Below, piece after piece: positions 44,345 through 56,267 of a DNA stretch of 64,000 nucleotides. The first letter of the stretch is position 1. The number at the start of each line of letters is the position of its first letter. This stretch comes from Papaver somniferum (taxonomy: Eukaryota > Streptophyta > Magnoliopsida > Ranunculales > Papaveraceae). The stretch is from contig NC_039362.1 in the NCBI RefSeq assembly GCF_003573695.1, forward strand, positions 6,796,088 through 6,860,087, given 5' to 3'. The translations under genes were made by a program, and so were the position numbers. The notes below the pieces were generated by a model. It was not told where the DNA came from. It made no database searches and saw nothing but the letters and a program-made list of their open reading frames with translations.

Positions 44345-47179
44345 TTTGCATTGTGTAATATGTGCTAGTAGTTTTTACAAAAATTAAACGCATCGTTTGT
44401 TGTGAGTAATAATTGATTCAATGCGTCAAATCATCCACCAGATCCATAAATTACTTGAATAGTCCGCATTCTGCATGGATATATGTTCACTAACAACACT
44501 TTATTTCTTTGAAGAATGAGTTATTTTCCATTTGCATCTAAGTAAAACAGGATGGTCTCAATCATGTTTTACTAAAGAAAGACTTTGTAAGATGACTGAC
44601 GTGCTTTCTCACTTTAAAGCATAATGGGGAGAGGCAGTGCAAATCTAGTAACTTTAGAAATCACTGATTGTGATAGATGTCGTATCTTCGCATTCTACTA
44701 GTTCATTGTCTTGCACATCGTGTCACAACCAGTGTGCCTTATGGTTATGTCAAAGTCTTTATGAATCAATCCCAATCGATTCATTCTTGGGGTTAAAATA
44801 GATTCAGTAGTTCAAATCCAGTGGTTTGCATTTCACTATGACACATTAATTTTCTAAAAATATTCTTCCTTCCAAATTTAATAGAAATAATTTATAGACG
44901 CAATCAACTCCATTCTCAGTTTTCAAAAAGGTAGATAATAGTTCGTGCATGAATACCCTTTGCACTTAAAAATATGTGATTGTCCTTTAGTACATACAGA
45001 GCTTAGACATTGAGTCTTGAGAGATTTAATAAGTGGTGTGGTCTTATTATGTAACAAAAGTCGGATTCAACTCAACTACTTTAGAATGAATATATGTTAC
45101 ATTTCACCCAGATATATCCCAAGTGATTTAGAGAATTTATGTCTCGTGGGAATGATATACTTTCCGTTCCAAAAGCACATACATTTGATCTAGTTCAATT
45201 AAATAGTCAATTGGCTAGGCAAAGTTCTTGTTGCCATTAAAGCGGATGTGAAAATTGGTTGCTACTATGATACACACATTACATTGTATATTTAACACCT
45301 ATAACCAGGTGCATTTCCAACTCTTTCATTTATGATGGGAGCTAGAATTACATCTTAGCTTCATCCCATATTCATTTGATAGCTGTAATTCGGTGTCATT
45401 ACTACTGGGAAAAAATACATCTTTGTCTCATGATATATATGTCCCTTTTCACATGCTTTATATGAGTCGTTACGTCTATCCCTTATTACTTCGGGGTTCT
45501 TCCGTTTTCAATTTTGCTACATTTAGCTTAATTTGAAAAATTTCTTTATCTCAATAGGCCCAGAGAATCTCACTACACATGTCAACCACTTACTTTAGGT
45601 CGAGTAGAAAAGGTAGTTCTCTTGTTTTCATACTTCAACATATACAGTTTCGTTAATATCATCAATGAAGTAGAGAAATGGAAATTTTCTGAGTCATATC
45701 ACCTTTTGTGAGTTCTTCCACAAATTGGATAACATGTGATTTTATTTGAACGTATCTTTTGAAACTACCGACTCTTTAATAGTCGAGCAAGCGGATTACA
45801 TCCCACAGAACATTCAAATTTGGGAAAAAAAATATCAAATACACAATAATGGTGCTCAAGTACTTTTAAGCCCCAAATAGATACATTGGAATCGAGTTGG
45901 TACAACCAATTGAACAAAAGATAAACATCATTCAACTATAGCCAATATGATTTCAAGAGAACAAAATAACACTAAAACCAAAACTCTTAATGATTAACAA
46001 TCATAATTTAAGTTGACTGTTTATATGATATGGACTTATCTTAAAACAAAATAAAATAAATAATCCCATTAAGTATTCACTTTTACGTACCTCAAGATTT
46101 GGTTTCCACTCTTCATAGACAAAACCGGAACAGTGCACATATGACTGCAATGTGAATGGAACTACTCCGAACAACGGCACATCCTGACTGCAACGGAATC
46201 GGAACAAGAGTTGTGTGGTCCGTACTGGGTCAGGATGGGACAGACCGGGTAGGGATGGATCGGACCAGGTTGGGCTGGGTCAGACCTGGTTAGCTTGGAC
46301 CGAAACGGGTTCCCCTAGACTGGCCCGGGTTGTCTTTTCCTTTTCCTGTTTCGCCAGATCGAAACTTTTGCTTGTCCTCTTTTCAGAGGATTACAACTCC
46401 GGAGATAACCAATCGACGCACAACACAAAATTGAAATTGTGATCAGAATCCAATAAGTTTCACGCCCAACCAAACATAAGAATATATTAATTTAATCTTA
46501 TGATACGGATAAGAATAAATTATAAACTAAAATATAATCCCTCCATCAATCATGACATAGAACAGATCGCAATGAATTTCATTTCATAATGTGATAATAG
46601 GACAAATTAACATATTAATCATCAATTAAATATTAATGACAAAAAATTTACATCATTTACCAAAAGTAGGTTAATCCTCATGGCGTATTGGTTGACGATA
46701 AAAACAAAGGACATAAGAGATCATCATCATCAACACATATATACAAACATTACATGTGGAATCAATATAGCATTATAAGGCGTGCAATCAGACAAAAATG
46801 GACGTACAAATTATAGATCTCTAATAGTCATATCATCTCACTCAATCAAACTAATCATCCATAGATACACATAGCGTACAATTATATCGTGATTTTTCTT
46901 TTTTTTTTTTGTAAGGAAATTATATCGTGAATCAATGGAGAGTAAAGATCTGTATTTTAGAGTATCATACCTTTTCAACGTCTTTGGCAGATAAAAAATG
47001 AAATAAAATAAAGAATAGAAATACCGACTAAGATCCCCAAAAACGTTCTGATGGCTTGATGTCTGATCGATTAAGAAAAATAATTAAAGAAATGAACGTA
47101 GTAAGATCCAGACTTCCGAGATCGCACCATGAACGGATGATTGAAGAAAAAAAAAAGGTAGAGCTCGTGACTGATAACG

Positions 47180-47348
47180 TGTTTGAGGGAAAAATAGAGA
47201 GAAAACCAAGGATATAAGAAACGTCAAGAGAGATTCTATTGATGTGCAACAACAATATTACATAGCAGAGTATGCTTTATATACAACCATGGGAAAACCC
47301 TAACTACCTAGTTGGGCCGCACATCTATGGGCCATAGGCCCTACAACA
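47180..47348 (-). repeat. 5' LTR of the short-LTR copia element
   Basis: A 169-bp partner of 40887-41055, TGTTTGAGGG to CTACAACA, followed by the target duplication AAATC. Confidence 0.85.
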
Positions 47349-47353
47349 AAATC

Positions 47354-47803
47354 AAAATTATAAAAGTGGTATTTAGGTTGCATTTAACCTAAACATGGAT
47401 TTTGTGTAGTCGCTGCCAAGTGAAATCATATGTGAATCCAGTGTACTCATCTTACACATTATACAATCTCATAAAATTTCTTGTATCTCATATGTGATTA
47501 ATGTGATACTTTTATATGTTTAAAAATATATGTGATTCATGGTTACTTTTTGCATTTCAAAATGTAAAGTACTACATATATTTGCAATTGTATTTGAATA
47601 ATCCTTTGTTTTTTAGGTTTTCGTTTGTGAAGTTTCTTATTTAGAATCACGATTTAGTTTTTATGATATAAATATACTGGAAGTTCTAAAGTCCTTCATG
47701 AGTTGTTAGTTTTCCATCCTTGTCTAATTATGGGTATAAACATAAACTAACAGGTCGTAATTTTTGTTCGCCAAGGATAGTTCTAGTTAAATAATACAAA
47801 TCC
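47354..47803. other. AT-rich intergenic sequence
   Basis: No gene or repeat recognised between the copia target duplication and the LTR that begins at 47804. Confidence 0.5.
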
Positions 47804-48291
47804 TGTTGGAGCATTTCTCGGCCGATGATACGTTTTGATCTCTATATCTTGGTAGCTATTACTATAAAGGCGGAATTCAATAATAATAGACGAGAAACTT
47901 AGAAAACAGAACACAAGTAGTAGTTCGAAGAAAATATATTCTCTAGATTATGAACAAGAAAACGATTACAATTCTCTCTTTGTTACGCTCACAATCTTCT
48001 CTAATAGTGGATTAACCTAAAACTGTTTGCTAAGCTTGCACAAGTATTGCTCCAAGATTTCTCTAGGTTTTCTGAGCCTAATATCTGTTTTTCCTTATCT
48101 ATTAGCCAAATCCCTCTATATATATCCTTCATCGTACTCAGCCGACCAAGGACTTCTATTAGGAATCTATTTCCTAAACTAAGAGTATTGCCTAAAACAA
48201 AACTCTTTCCTAACTAGGAATTCTTCCTAAACAAGCATTCATGCCTAGAATAGGATTCTTCCCTCAACTTAGCTTGAGGTTAACTGTATCA
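47804..48291 (-). repeat. 3' LTR of the split gypsy element
   Basis: TGTTGGAGCATT to CTGTATCA on the plus strand, next to TGGGCCTCCCTTTT (the complement of a polypurine tract). The partner LTR is not in the window, so the outer edge is inferred from TG/CA ends. Confidence 0.65.
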
Positions 48292-48328
48292 TGGGCCTCC
48301 CTTTTAAGAACTTGAACTCCTGTGAGAG

Positions 48329-49323
48329 TTAAAAATGAAGGTTAGGGAACTCGAGAGTCTGTTTTTCCTTGTTAAACCACTTGGCCTTGCTAGGAACTTG
48401 ACCTTTACATCCAATTAGAAAAGATTCTTTCTCTCCTTGTCGTGTTTTAGTCACTTTTCGCTCCAATATGCAGTCTTCCTTGAGTGGTTCCTCTCTGTCA
48501 AACCATAAGTCTTCTACTCCTGGTAAGATCATAGTGTCGTCGCCTTCATTATCAAGTAATGGTAGTTCAAACAACTTCACGTATTCGACATTTATTACCG
48601 AGTACATTTCTGGATAAGGTGACAGATCCAGATGAAACGCATTGTCACCAATCTGATCTAGAATACGAAATGGTCCATACCTCAATGGCTTCAACTTCCT
48701 ACCTTCCCCCTTCAGTCGTTCCTTACCAAATTTTAACCATACCAAGTCACCAACACTAAAATTACAAGGTACAAGATGCTTGTCATGCTTTGCTTTGTAT
48801 TTGGCTTGTGACTTCTTTAGTTGTGCTTCAATAGTCGCATGAATCTGAGATATCTTCTCCAAAAACTTATGTGCCTTTTTCCGTTCACTTCCTTCCCTTC
48901 CCCCCATTGAGGTGTCATTAGAAAATACTAGATCGAAAGGACTAGGTGGTAAGTAACCATAGCACTTCTAGAAAGGAGATTTTCCCGAAGAACTGTGAAC
49001 TGCTCTATTGAAAGCAAACTGTAGATATGGTAAACTCTCATCCCAAGTTTTAGGATGTTTAGAGTTATATCCCCTTAACATGTGAACCATATTCCTATTG
49101 ACCACTTCTGTTTGTCCATCTGTTTGTGGATGAAAGTTGTACTCTTCTTTAACCTAGTGTCCATCATCTTCCATAAAGAATTCCAAAAGTAACTAAGAAA
49201 TTGACTATCCCTATCAGAAATAATCGAAGTAGGTAAACCAAAATGCTTCCACACATGCTCAAAGAAGAGCTTTGTTGCACCGGCTCCCGTTACCGTCTTT
49301 GTACATGGAATTAATGCAATCAT
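48329..49323 (-). pseudogene. gypsy integrase core and C-terminus
   Basis: 49323-49075 carries part of the DDE core (FFEHVWKHFGLPTSIISDRD with the second Asp) before a frameshift. 48907-48329 carries the C-terminal domain (AKYKAKHDKHL, FSVGDLVWLKFGKERL, GPFRILDQIGDNAFHLDL). A final part (ILERKVTKTRQGEKESFLIG ... SKAKWFN) looks like a degenerate chromodomain, which would place the element among the chromoviruses. An additional break lies near 48910-48970. Confidence 0.82.
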
Positions 49324-49332
49324 CTTGCTGAA

Positions 49333-49669
49333 TCAGTCGACCACAACGAAAAAATAATCATGAACAAACTTGGTCTTCGGTAACCCACCAAGAAAATCCA
49401 TAGAAATACTCTCCCAAGTCCTTGATGGTACTGGTAATGGTAGATATAACCCACGTTTTCTGTTTGAAGGTTTATATGTGTTACACAACATACACCCTCT
49501 AACTAAATTAGCCACATCATCATGTATATTTGGACAAAAGACATAACGACGAAGGTTAAAAAGAGTCTTATTCATCCCAAAGTGTCCAACAACTCGGGAT
49601 GTGTGTGCCTCTCTCAACCATTGTAAACGATCTTCATCTTCTGGAATGAAAAGTAACTGACCCTTGTAT
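49333..49669 (-). pseudogene. gypsy integrase zinc-binding domain
   Basis: The reverse frame contains YKGQLLFIPEDEDRLQWLRE, then H...GHFGMNKT and CMLCNTYKPSNRKRG, the HHCC domain preceding the integrase core, and SMDFLGGLPKT with the first catalytic Asp. It is cut on its N-terminal side by the nested LTR element; its missing neighbour resumes at 56268. Confidence 0.85.
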
Positions 49670-49674
49670 AACAA

Positions 49675-51130
49675 TGTTGTAGTATTTTTCAAGAGGTAAG
49701 TAAAAGTTCGTTGCTCGGACTTGAATAGATTTTAAAACGAAAATATATGTACAAATTTGTCACAAGATGTTCGAGAGGTATTGGGACTAAGGACTTGGAC
49801 AATTCTTCATTCATGTGGTATATTTTATTTATTCTTAACAATTACTGCTCAAAACATAAATATATGGACTCTTATTTTGCCAAAATAGATTCTCAGAATA
49901 TTAGTTATAAATCGTAAGCATGGGACATCAAACATTTAAGCAAGCATGCCGCATCAAATAAAATGATAACTAATTAATTAAAATCATTTTTCAATTTTTA
50001 ATCAGTGCAAAAGTCATAAAAAGAATAAATTAAATTTACCACAATGACGAAAATAGACTCCCTCCGTCGTCCCAATGTTGGGTTTAGCTCCTCATATTAA
50101 TCATAATCTCAAAATGTTTTATTATTGCTCCAAAGTTGATTACAATTGAGTAAACAATGCAACAGAGAAATCGCAACAGCAGTTCCTGTTGCGAAGACGA
50201 TGTTGGAATGTTACAGAGAAACAAATGGTGACGGAAAATTAAGTGTTGTGGTTTACTTCTCTGTTGCAAAATATGATGAAGAAATGTTGCGATGAAGATA
50301 AACGTTGCAGAGCAGTTGAAGAAACAGTTGCAAATGGATGAAGGAACCGTGGCCGATTCCTTGTTCTTCACGGGCAGCAGCAGCAGCAGCAACAGAGTTC
50401 TGAAAACTCTGATTTCTGCTCCTCTGGCCCTCCTTTAGACTCCCAACTCTCGACAGCCCTTCCCTGTGATAGTAGCAACCTATTTATACACCTAAGCCTC
50501 ATTGAATCTCGCCATAACTCCTCAAAAATCTTCACAATGAAGAAAAATATTTTTGAGAATAATTTCTTATTTCTTCCTCTGTGTACGTTAATTGTCTTGG
50601 AAATCTTCATAAACTGATTGATACGCATCCTAGGAGAATATCTGGGCTTAACTACACAAACATGCAACATCTTTTACGTGATTTTCTTTCCAAAAATGAG
50701 ACGATATTCTTTTCTCTGTTTTGATTGGGAATTGATTTTCTGGACAAATTTGATCGATCCCAACCACCATAATATCTTCATATACTCATATCACATATAC
50801 CCATTAAGTCTCAGCTCTTTAATATCGTTAAAACACCTTCAAATGTCGAATTGAAAATCTGCCAGTAAAGGAAAGAATTTTCCCGCCAAAATAAATTTTG
50901 AATTTTGAAAGAAGGTCGCCCCTTATCCAGTGGTCGCCCCTTATCCAGTAGCGAGAGTCCGAATAACACTTGTCCTCCGGGTGCCAAAATCAACTTTTCG
51001 AGCCGAATTTTCTTAAAATATTTATTTCCAAAAAATACCTACAAATACATAAAATAACAAAATTAGTACAAAATCGAGTGCCAACAATACGGACATTGAG
51101 GACAAATTAGACACAAAAATGTGTCTATCA
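49675..51130 (-). repeat. 3' LTR of the young large LTR element
   Basis: TGTTGTAGTATTTT to GTGTCTATCA on the plus strand. Compared with its partner it has an extra GT near the edge and different CAG/AGC microsatellite lengths near 50380-50395, plus a few substitutions. Confidence 0.88.
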
Positions 51131-51878
51131 AATACCCCCAAACTTATTATTTGCTAGTCCTCGAGCAAAATTTATTCTTGAAAAGTGACCGAGTTAATCT
51201 CGGGTGGGTTTATCAGAGGTGTACCCACAAAAACCAATACTCCAGACCCTAGCTATCTACGCAAAACTTGGAAAGCACTAAAGAACCTCCTTGGTTGGCA
51301 TACTTATTACTTAAGGAGGAAGTACCCTGACGCGAAATTCCAATTGCTGTATACGAGTTTGCACTCAAGCATACTAAAATTCATATAAGTGACAGAGCTC
51401 TACTAAGATAGTTTCACGATGGACATCATACTCGGAGTCAGACTAATCACATGAAAAGATTAAGAAGATGGAAAAAGAAAAATGTAGATGGTTGAAAAGC
51501 GAACGGTGTTTCCCATATCTGTCTGAAGGCCTCTGCCAAGATGAACCTAACCTAAATGACTGAGATACCGGTCTGACTAATATTAACACACTGGCATATA
51601 CAAGGGAACCAGTGGTCAATAACTTAAATCTAGATCAACAAACTGGCAAATACAAGGGAACCAGCAGTTGACTACACATAACAATAATCATTTTTTTTTT
51701 TAACTTAACGGCATGAATAGATCTTTTGGATCCAAGCGCATGCTTCTTGTCAGCAGATTACACGATAGTTCCCACGGGTCCTGCATTCCACGCTTGCTTA
51801 GGCGACGGAAACAGGGAGAACACACGCATATTGCTATCCAAGTGTTAATACTTATTCCGATTGGTCTAACTGGTCCGG

Positions 51879-51911
<33 letters not shown>

Positions 51912-52430
51912 AAAAGGTAACTCAGTCACTCTATTTCACCCTAGCAAAGGTAACAACTTGAATCGTGTGCCCCACCAAATCACTTGAAATAAAAGAAAAC
52001 TAAAATAGAAAGTGAAAAGGACTCGACAAGATATGGCGAAACTATCATGTTATTTCTAACACCTGAGCTCTGTGCTTTTATGAATAGACTCTATAGATGT
52101 TTCCATCTAGTCAGATTGGTTCCTCAACTCCTAAAACAAAAATGTTTCCATCCACTTAGATTGGTTAGTGCTATCCTAAATACGCATAAATTTCTAGGCT
52201 CTGGAGTTTATTTATTACGCAACTAAAAAGTTTCTCCCAATACCCCCAAACTTAAATCTAACATTGTCCTCAATGTTCTAAAGATAAAATTAAAAACATG
52301 AACAAAGGAGAAACGGTTACTATTTGAAGTAAAAGAGTTAAGGAAGGATATTACCGTGTTGCGTGAGATTGGGTTACCTCCCAAGAAGTGCTAAGTTTAA
52401 AGTCTTCAGCCAGACTTAGGAAAGGATTAG
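51131..52430 (-). other. 3' non-coding interior of the large LTR element
   Basis: No gene is seen. It contains the purine-tract complement (51131-51145) and two blocks shared with the related element at 58455-60918. The first is a CGAG...GGGTTTATCAGAGGT...ACCCACAAAA block at about 51189-51240. The second is a longer block at 51735-51855 around CATTCCACGCTTGCTTAGGC. A run of about 30 T lies at 51882-51910. Confidence 0.7.
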
Positions 52431-53750
52431 TCAACTCGAACCATAAAGTAACAGTCGAAATAACTGTGGGTCTTCAAAACTAAATAGAGCTGACCAAAGG
52501 AAACTACAATAACCCAAGAAAGTGAACATGTACTGCATACCCTTATCTAGTTTCCTGATGAAGATACCTATGTCCCATTGTGGTTCAGGTTCAGGTTCTA
52601 TGAAAGGATCTTGATAGAATATTTTCATTGGCTGCGTTTCTTCATAGATGGGATCCGAATCACTAGGTCTTAGAGTCTGTAAAAACTCAAATATGAACTT
52701 AGAATCACGAAGTAATAACCTAAATAATTGCGGATCCTCTAAGTCAATCAGATATGACTTACATAGTTGACCACAGTGAGAGTAGTGGTCATTCTTAGGA
52801 AAATGTGTCGATTCCATTAACCTAAAGTACTTAGGCTTAGTCTCAGAACTTAATAAGTGACACATTTGAAATCTATACGTTCCCACAATTGGAAGAAAAC
52901 TATTTGGTGGGAAAACAAAATCAATCTTGGTATTATTGCATGGGTTAACCACATCAACCAGAGGATGGGTTTCTAACATTTGAGACTCTTGTTGGATATC
53001 ATTAGGTTCTGGAAAACGATTATGAAGATAATCTTGTAAGATGGTTGAGGCATTGATGTCAAGTCCCAAGTGAGGGACCTTACTAAGAGTTAAAGCACAT
53101 GGAGAATGATACTCACCCCCAAACTTAGAGTTTTCGGCGTCTCTAGATAGACTAGTCATAACCTCCCTAATTTCTAGGTCGGCAATTGATTTTTCTAAGT
53201 CAGGTTCATCCTCGCTAATCTCTACGAGTTCATCTAAGACTATTGTTTCTAAATCGTTTGACTCGATCTCAAGATAAACTGGTTCCTCTAAACCATCATC
53301 GGTTTCGTAAACAGGACATACTACATCGTCTGAAACGGGGGTATCTCTAGTCAAATCCTCGTCCTTTTGAATAGGTGAATAATTTTTAAAATTATTAGGA
53401 TCTGAATCAGAAATAATATAATCATTATAAGGCTCAACTGGGGTAACAAATTCCTGATCACTATTCCCACATATTTCAGATTCTTCATCATCACTATCCT
53501 CATCATCATGATACAATTTTTGAAATTCAAGAATTCTCAATCTTTGTTCCAAACTACATGGTCTATGTTTATAATATTTCTCATAGATCGTTAGAGGTGA
53601 TTCCTCAATAAAAGTTGGAGTATCCATATATCGCTGCCCACGCATATATTCACCAAGAGTCATTTCCGAAGACGTCTCTTGATAACGAGAATTTCTAGAC
53701 ATATATTCTCGCAACGTCATCGCAGGTGGCGTCTCCTCAAAAGGATTCAT
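52431..53750 (-). CDS. Acidic 439-aa protein of unknown function in an LTR element
   Basis: An uninterrupted reverse frame starts at the ATG at 53748-53750 (MNPFEETPPAMTLREYMSRN); the preceding GTG is not needed. The N-terminus repeats a short motif (MTLREYM, MTLGEYM). The middle is strongly acidic (YHDDEDSDDEESEI; many Asp/Glu to residue about 210). The second half holds a Cys/His-containing stretch (NDHYSHCGQLCKSYLIDLED) and the motif DLEDPQLFRLLL, repeated as FEDPQLFRLLL at the C-terminus. There is no zinc knuckle, protease, RT or integrase motif. It could be a highly divergent Gag-like protein or an accessory protein; I do not recognise the family. Retention of 439 sense codons fits recent expression. 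Confidence 0.7.
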   Translation of the reverse strand: MNPFEETPPAMTLREYMSRNSRYQETSSEMTLGEYMRGQRYMDTPTFIEESPLTIYEKYYKHRPCSLEQRLRILEFQKLYHDDEDSDDEESEICGNSDQEFVTPVEPYNDYIISDSDPNNFKNYSPIQKDEDLTRDTPVSDDVVCPVYETDDGLEEPVYLEIESNDLETIVLDELVEISEDEPDLEKSIADLEIREVMTSLSRDAENSKFGGEYHSPCALTLSKVPHLGLDINASTILQDYLHNRFPEPNDIQQESQMLETHPLVDVVNPCNNTKIDFVFPPNSFLPIVGTYRFQMCHLLSSETKPKYFRLMESTHFPKNDHYSHCGQLCKSYLIDLEDPQLFRLLLRDSKFIFEFLQTLRPSDSDPIYEETQPMKIFYQDPFIEPEPEPQWDIGIFIRKLDKGMQYMFTFLGYCSFLWSALFSFEDPQLFRLLLYGSS

Positions 53751-54815
53751 CACCGAAGAAATATAAACTACAGAGGGATTCTATACAATCACAAACAAGG
53801 CCGACTCGACTCCACCAAAGCAAACCTAAAGATTTCTAGCAAACAAAAAGCATGATGGCTCCACTTAGATTGTTTCTAGACCAGCTTCTATCTTTCGAAA
53901 GGGAATTCGTTGCAATTTGAGCAAACCCCTCTGGAATCAATCCGAGTCAAAGTAAGTTGAATTGAGGCGAGGGAAGCTCAGTGGAGCTTTGATACCCAAG
54001 GCCTCACCGCTATCACAAGGCGGCGCAGTCACGCATTCAACCCACAGAAACCATCATGAACTTTGGAGTGTGCTTAAAGAGCAACCAATATTTTTCGAAC
54101 GAGTTTCCTATTAAGCTCGTTACCCTATCGGTCTCGTTCTATTCCAAATTTTAAGCTTGGGTTCGCGTTAGGTTTCGTTTTCCTAAGGCGGGCAAGAAGG
54201 GAACGGTGATGAAATCCGAACCCTTATCTTGTTTAGGCCAGGCCTTGCCCTTTACTAGGAAAATAAAGACAGTCCGGTTCGTCCTCAAACAATTATCACC
54301 TTAAGGCAGACAGTAACCCGCTTGCAGAGATTCGCGGGTGTTTCGATTGGACTTACCTCCCGTACCAGACGGGCGATGAACCGTTGTCGTCGACTCGGGC
54401 CACGACTCCTATGCCGTGTACGAACCCGAGGGGCCGAGACGATATAGTAATCGTCGTCCTTCCCTGCACACAGTTTATATAATTTTTTTTTTTTAATAAT
54501 AATACCCTTCCGTAGGGTTAAAAAAAAATAAAGTCCAAGTAAGTCCAAAGTCCAAATAAAAAATAAAAAAAAAATTACAGTTTTCCTCACACACTCTAAA
54601 AAAAAAAATTAAAAATTAAATCCTAAAATTGTCCTTTTTTTCTTCTCTTTTCGCTTTTCGCTTTAAGATTTTTCCTCTCCAAGTCCTTAGTTTTCACTTT
54701 GAACCTGCAAAATAAAGACAAAAAGAAACGTAAAAGGGAACCAATTCTAAAAAATAATAAATAAAAAAAAAAAATAAATCAATCTATATACAAGTCCGCG
54801 TCGGCGGCGCCATTT
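53751..54815 (-). other. 5' leader of the large LTR element
   Basis: It lies between the primer site and the ORF. On the reverse strand a GC-richer stretch (54440-54260) contains CCGAGTCGACGACAACGG and GGGAGGTAAGTCC, a good splice-donor sequence at about 54350. The ORF may therefore be reached by splicing out a leader intron. The small frame 54285-54590 spans this donor and is probably not a gene. A-rich and T-rich runs occupy 54480-54780. Confidence 0.45.
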
Positions 54816-56262
54816 TGTTAGTATTTTTCAAGAGGTAAGTAAAAGTTCGTTGCTCGGACTTGAATAGATTTTAAAACGAAAATATATGTACAAATTTGTC
54901 ACAAGATGTTCGAGAGGTATTGGGACTAAGGACTTGGCCAATTCTTCATGCATGTGGTATATTTTATTTATTCTTAACAATTACTGCTCAAAACATAAAT
55001 ATATGGACTCTTATTTTGCCAAAATAGATTCTCAGAATATTAGTTATAAATCGTAAGCATGGGACATCAAACATTTAAGCAAGCATGCCGCATCAAATAA
55101 AATGATAACTAATTAATTAAAATCATTTTTCAATTTTTAATCAGTGCAAAAGTCATAAAAAGAATAAATTAAATTTACCACAATGACGAAAATAGACTCC
55201 CTCCGTCGTCCCAATGTTGGGTTTAGCTCCTCATATTAATCATAATCTCAAAATGTTTTATTATTGCTCCAAAGTTGATTACAATTGAGTAAACAATGCA
55301 ACAGAGAAATCGCAACAGCAGTTCCTGTTGCGAAGACGATGTTGGACTGTTACAGAGAAACAAATGGTGACGGAAAATTAAATGCTGTGGTTTACTTCTC
55401 TGTTGCAAAATATGATGAAGAAACTGTTGCGATGAAGATAAACGTTGCAGAGCAGTTGAAGAAACAGTTGCAAATGGATGAAGGAACCGTGGCCGATTCC
55501 TTGTTCTTCACGGGCAGCAGCAGCAGCAACAGAGTTCTGAAAACTCTGATTTCTGCTCCTCTGGCCCTCCTTAGACTCCCAACTCTCGACAGCCCTTCCT
55601 GTGATAGTAGCAACCTATTTATACACCTAAGCCTCATTGAATCTCGCCATAACTCCTCAAAAATCTTCACAATGAAAAAAATATTTTTGAGAATAATTTC
55701 TTATTCTTCCTCTGTGTACGTTAATTGTCTTGGAAATCTTCATAAACTGATTGATACGCATCCTAGGAGAATATCTGGGCTTAACTACACAAACATGCAA
55801 CATCTTTTACGTGATTTTCTTTCCAAAAATGAGACGATATTCTTTTCTCTGTTTTGATTGGGAATTGATTTCTGGACAAATTTGATCGATCCCAACCACC
55901 ATAATATCTTCATATACTCATATCACATATACCCATTAAGTCTCAGCTCTTTAATATCGTTAAAACACCTTCAAATGTCGAATTGAAAATCTGCCAGTAA
56001 AGGAAAGAATTTTCCCGCCAAAATAAATTTTGAATTTTGAAAGAAGGTCGCCCCTTATCCAGTGGTCGCCCCTTATCCAGTAGCGAGAGTCCGAATAACA
56101 CTTGTCCTCCGGGTGCCAAAATCAACTTTTCGAGCCGAATTTTCTTAAAATATTTATTTCCAAAAAATACCTACAAATACATAAAATAACAAAATTAGTA
56201 CAAAATCGAGTGCCAACAATACGGACATTGAGGACAAATTAGACACAAAAATGTGTCTATCA
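54816..56262 (-). repeat. 5' LTR of the young large LTR element
   Basis: TGTTAGTATTTTTC to GTGTCTATCA on the plus strand, nearly identical to 49675-51130. It is followed by the target duplication AACAA. Confidence 0.88.
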
Positions 56263-56267
56263 AACAA

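Larger units (their letters stand above)
40887..47348 (-). mobile_element. Ty1/copia element with short LTRs, reverse strand, decayed
   Basis: Two 169-bp LTRs (40887-41055 and 47180-47348) are flanked by the target duplication AAATC (40882-40886, 47349-47353). On the plus strand the left LTR is followed by CTCCCCCTTGTGCGG, the complement of a polypurine tract, so the element runs right to left. The presumed primer site lies just left of 47180 (TATCAGTCACGAGCTC on the reverse strand). Pol remnants in order from the right are integrase (44344-44114), the integrase-RT link (44035-43850) and RT (42702-42493). Stops and shifts are frequent throughout. Confidence 0.88.
49675..56262 (-). mobile_element. 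Young non-autonomous large LTR element with one ORF
   Basis: LTRs of 1,456 and 1,447 bp (49675-51130 and 54816-56262) differ at only a few positions. They are flanked by the 5-bp duplication AACAA (49670-49674, 56263-56267). Orientation is reverse: next to the right LTR lies a primer site (AAATGGCGCCGCCGACGCGG on the reverse strand), and next to the left LTR lies the complement of a purine tract (AATACCCCCAAAC). The 3.7-kb interior has no gag, protease, RT or integrase, only one 439-aa frame. It depends on another element's enzymes. It is nested in the gypsy element. Confidence 0.9.

Noticed and set aside
48559..48759. Forward 66-codon frame
   Set aside because: Antisense shadow of the gypsy integrase C-terminal domain.
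55285..55857. 190-codon forward frame inside the right LTR of the large element
   Set aside because: It is antisense to the element, its counterpart in the left LTR is broken by small indels, and it has no domain features. It is LTR sequence that happens to be open.
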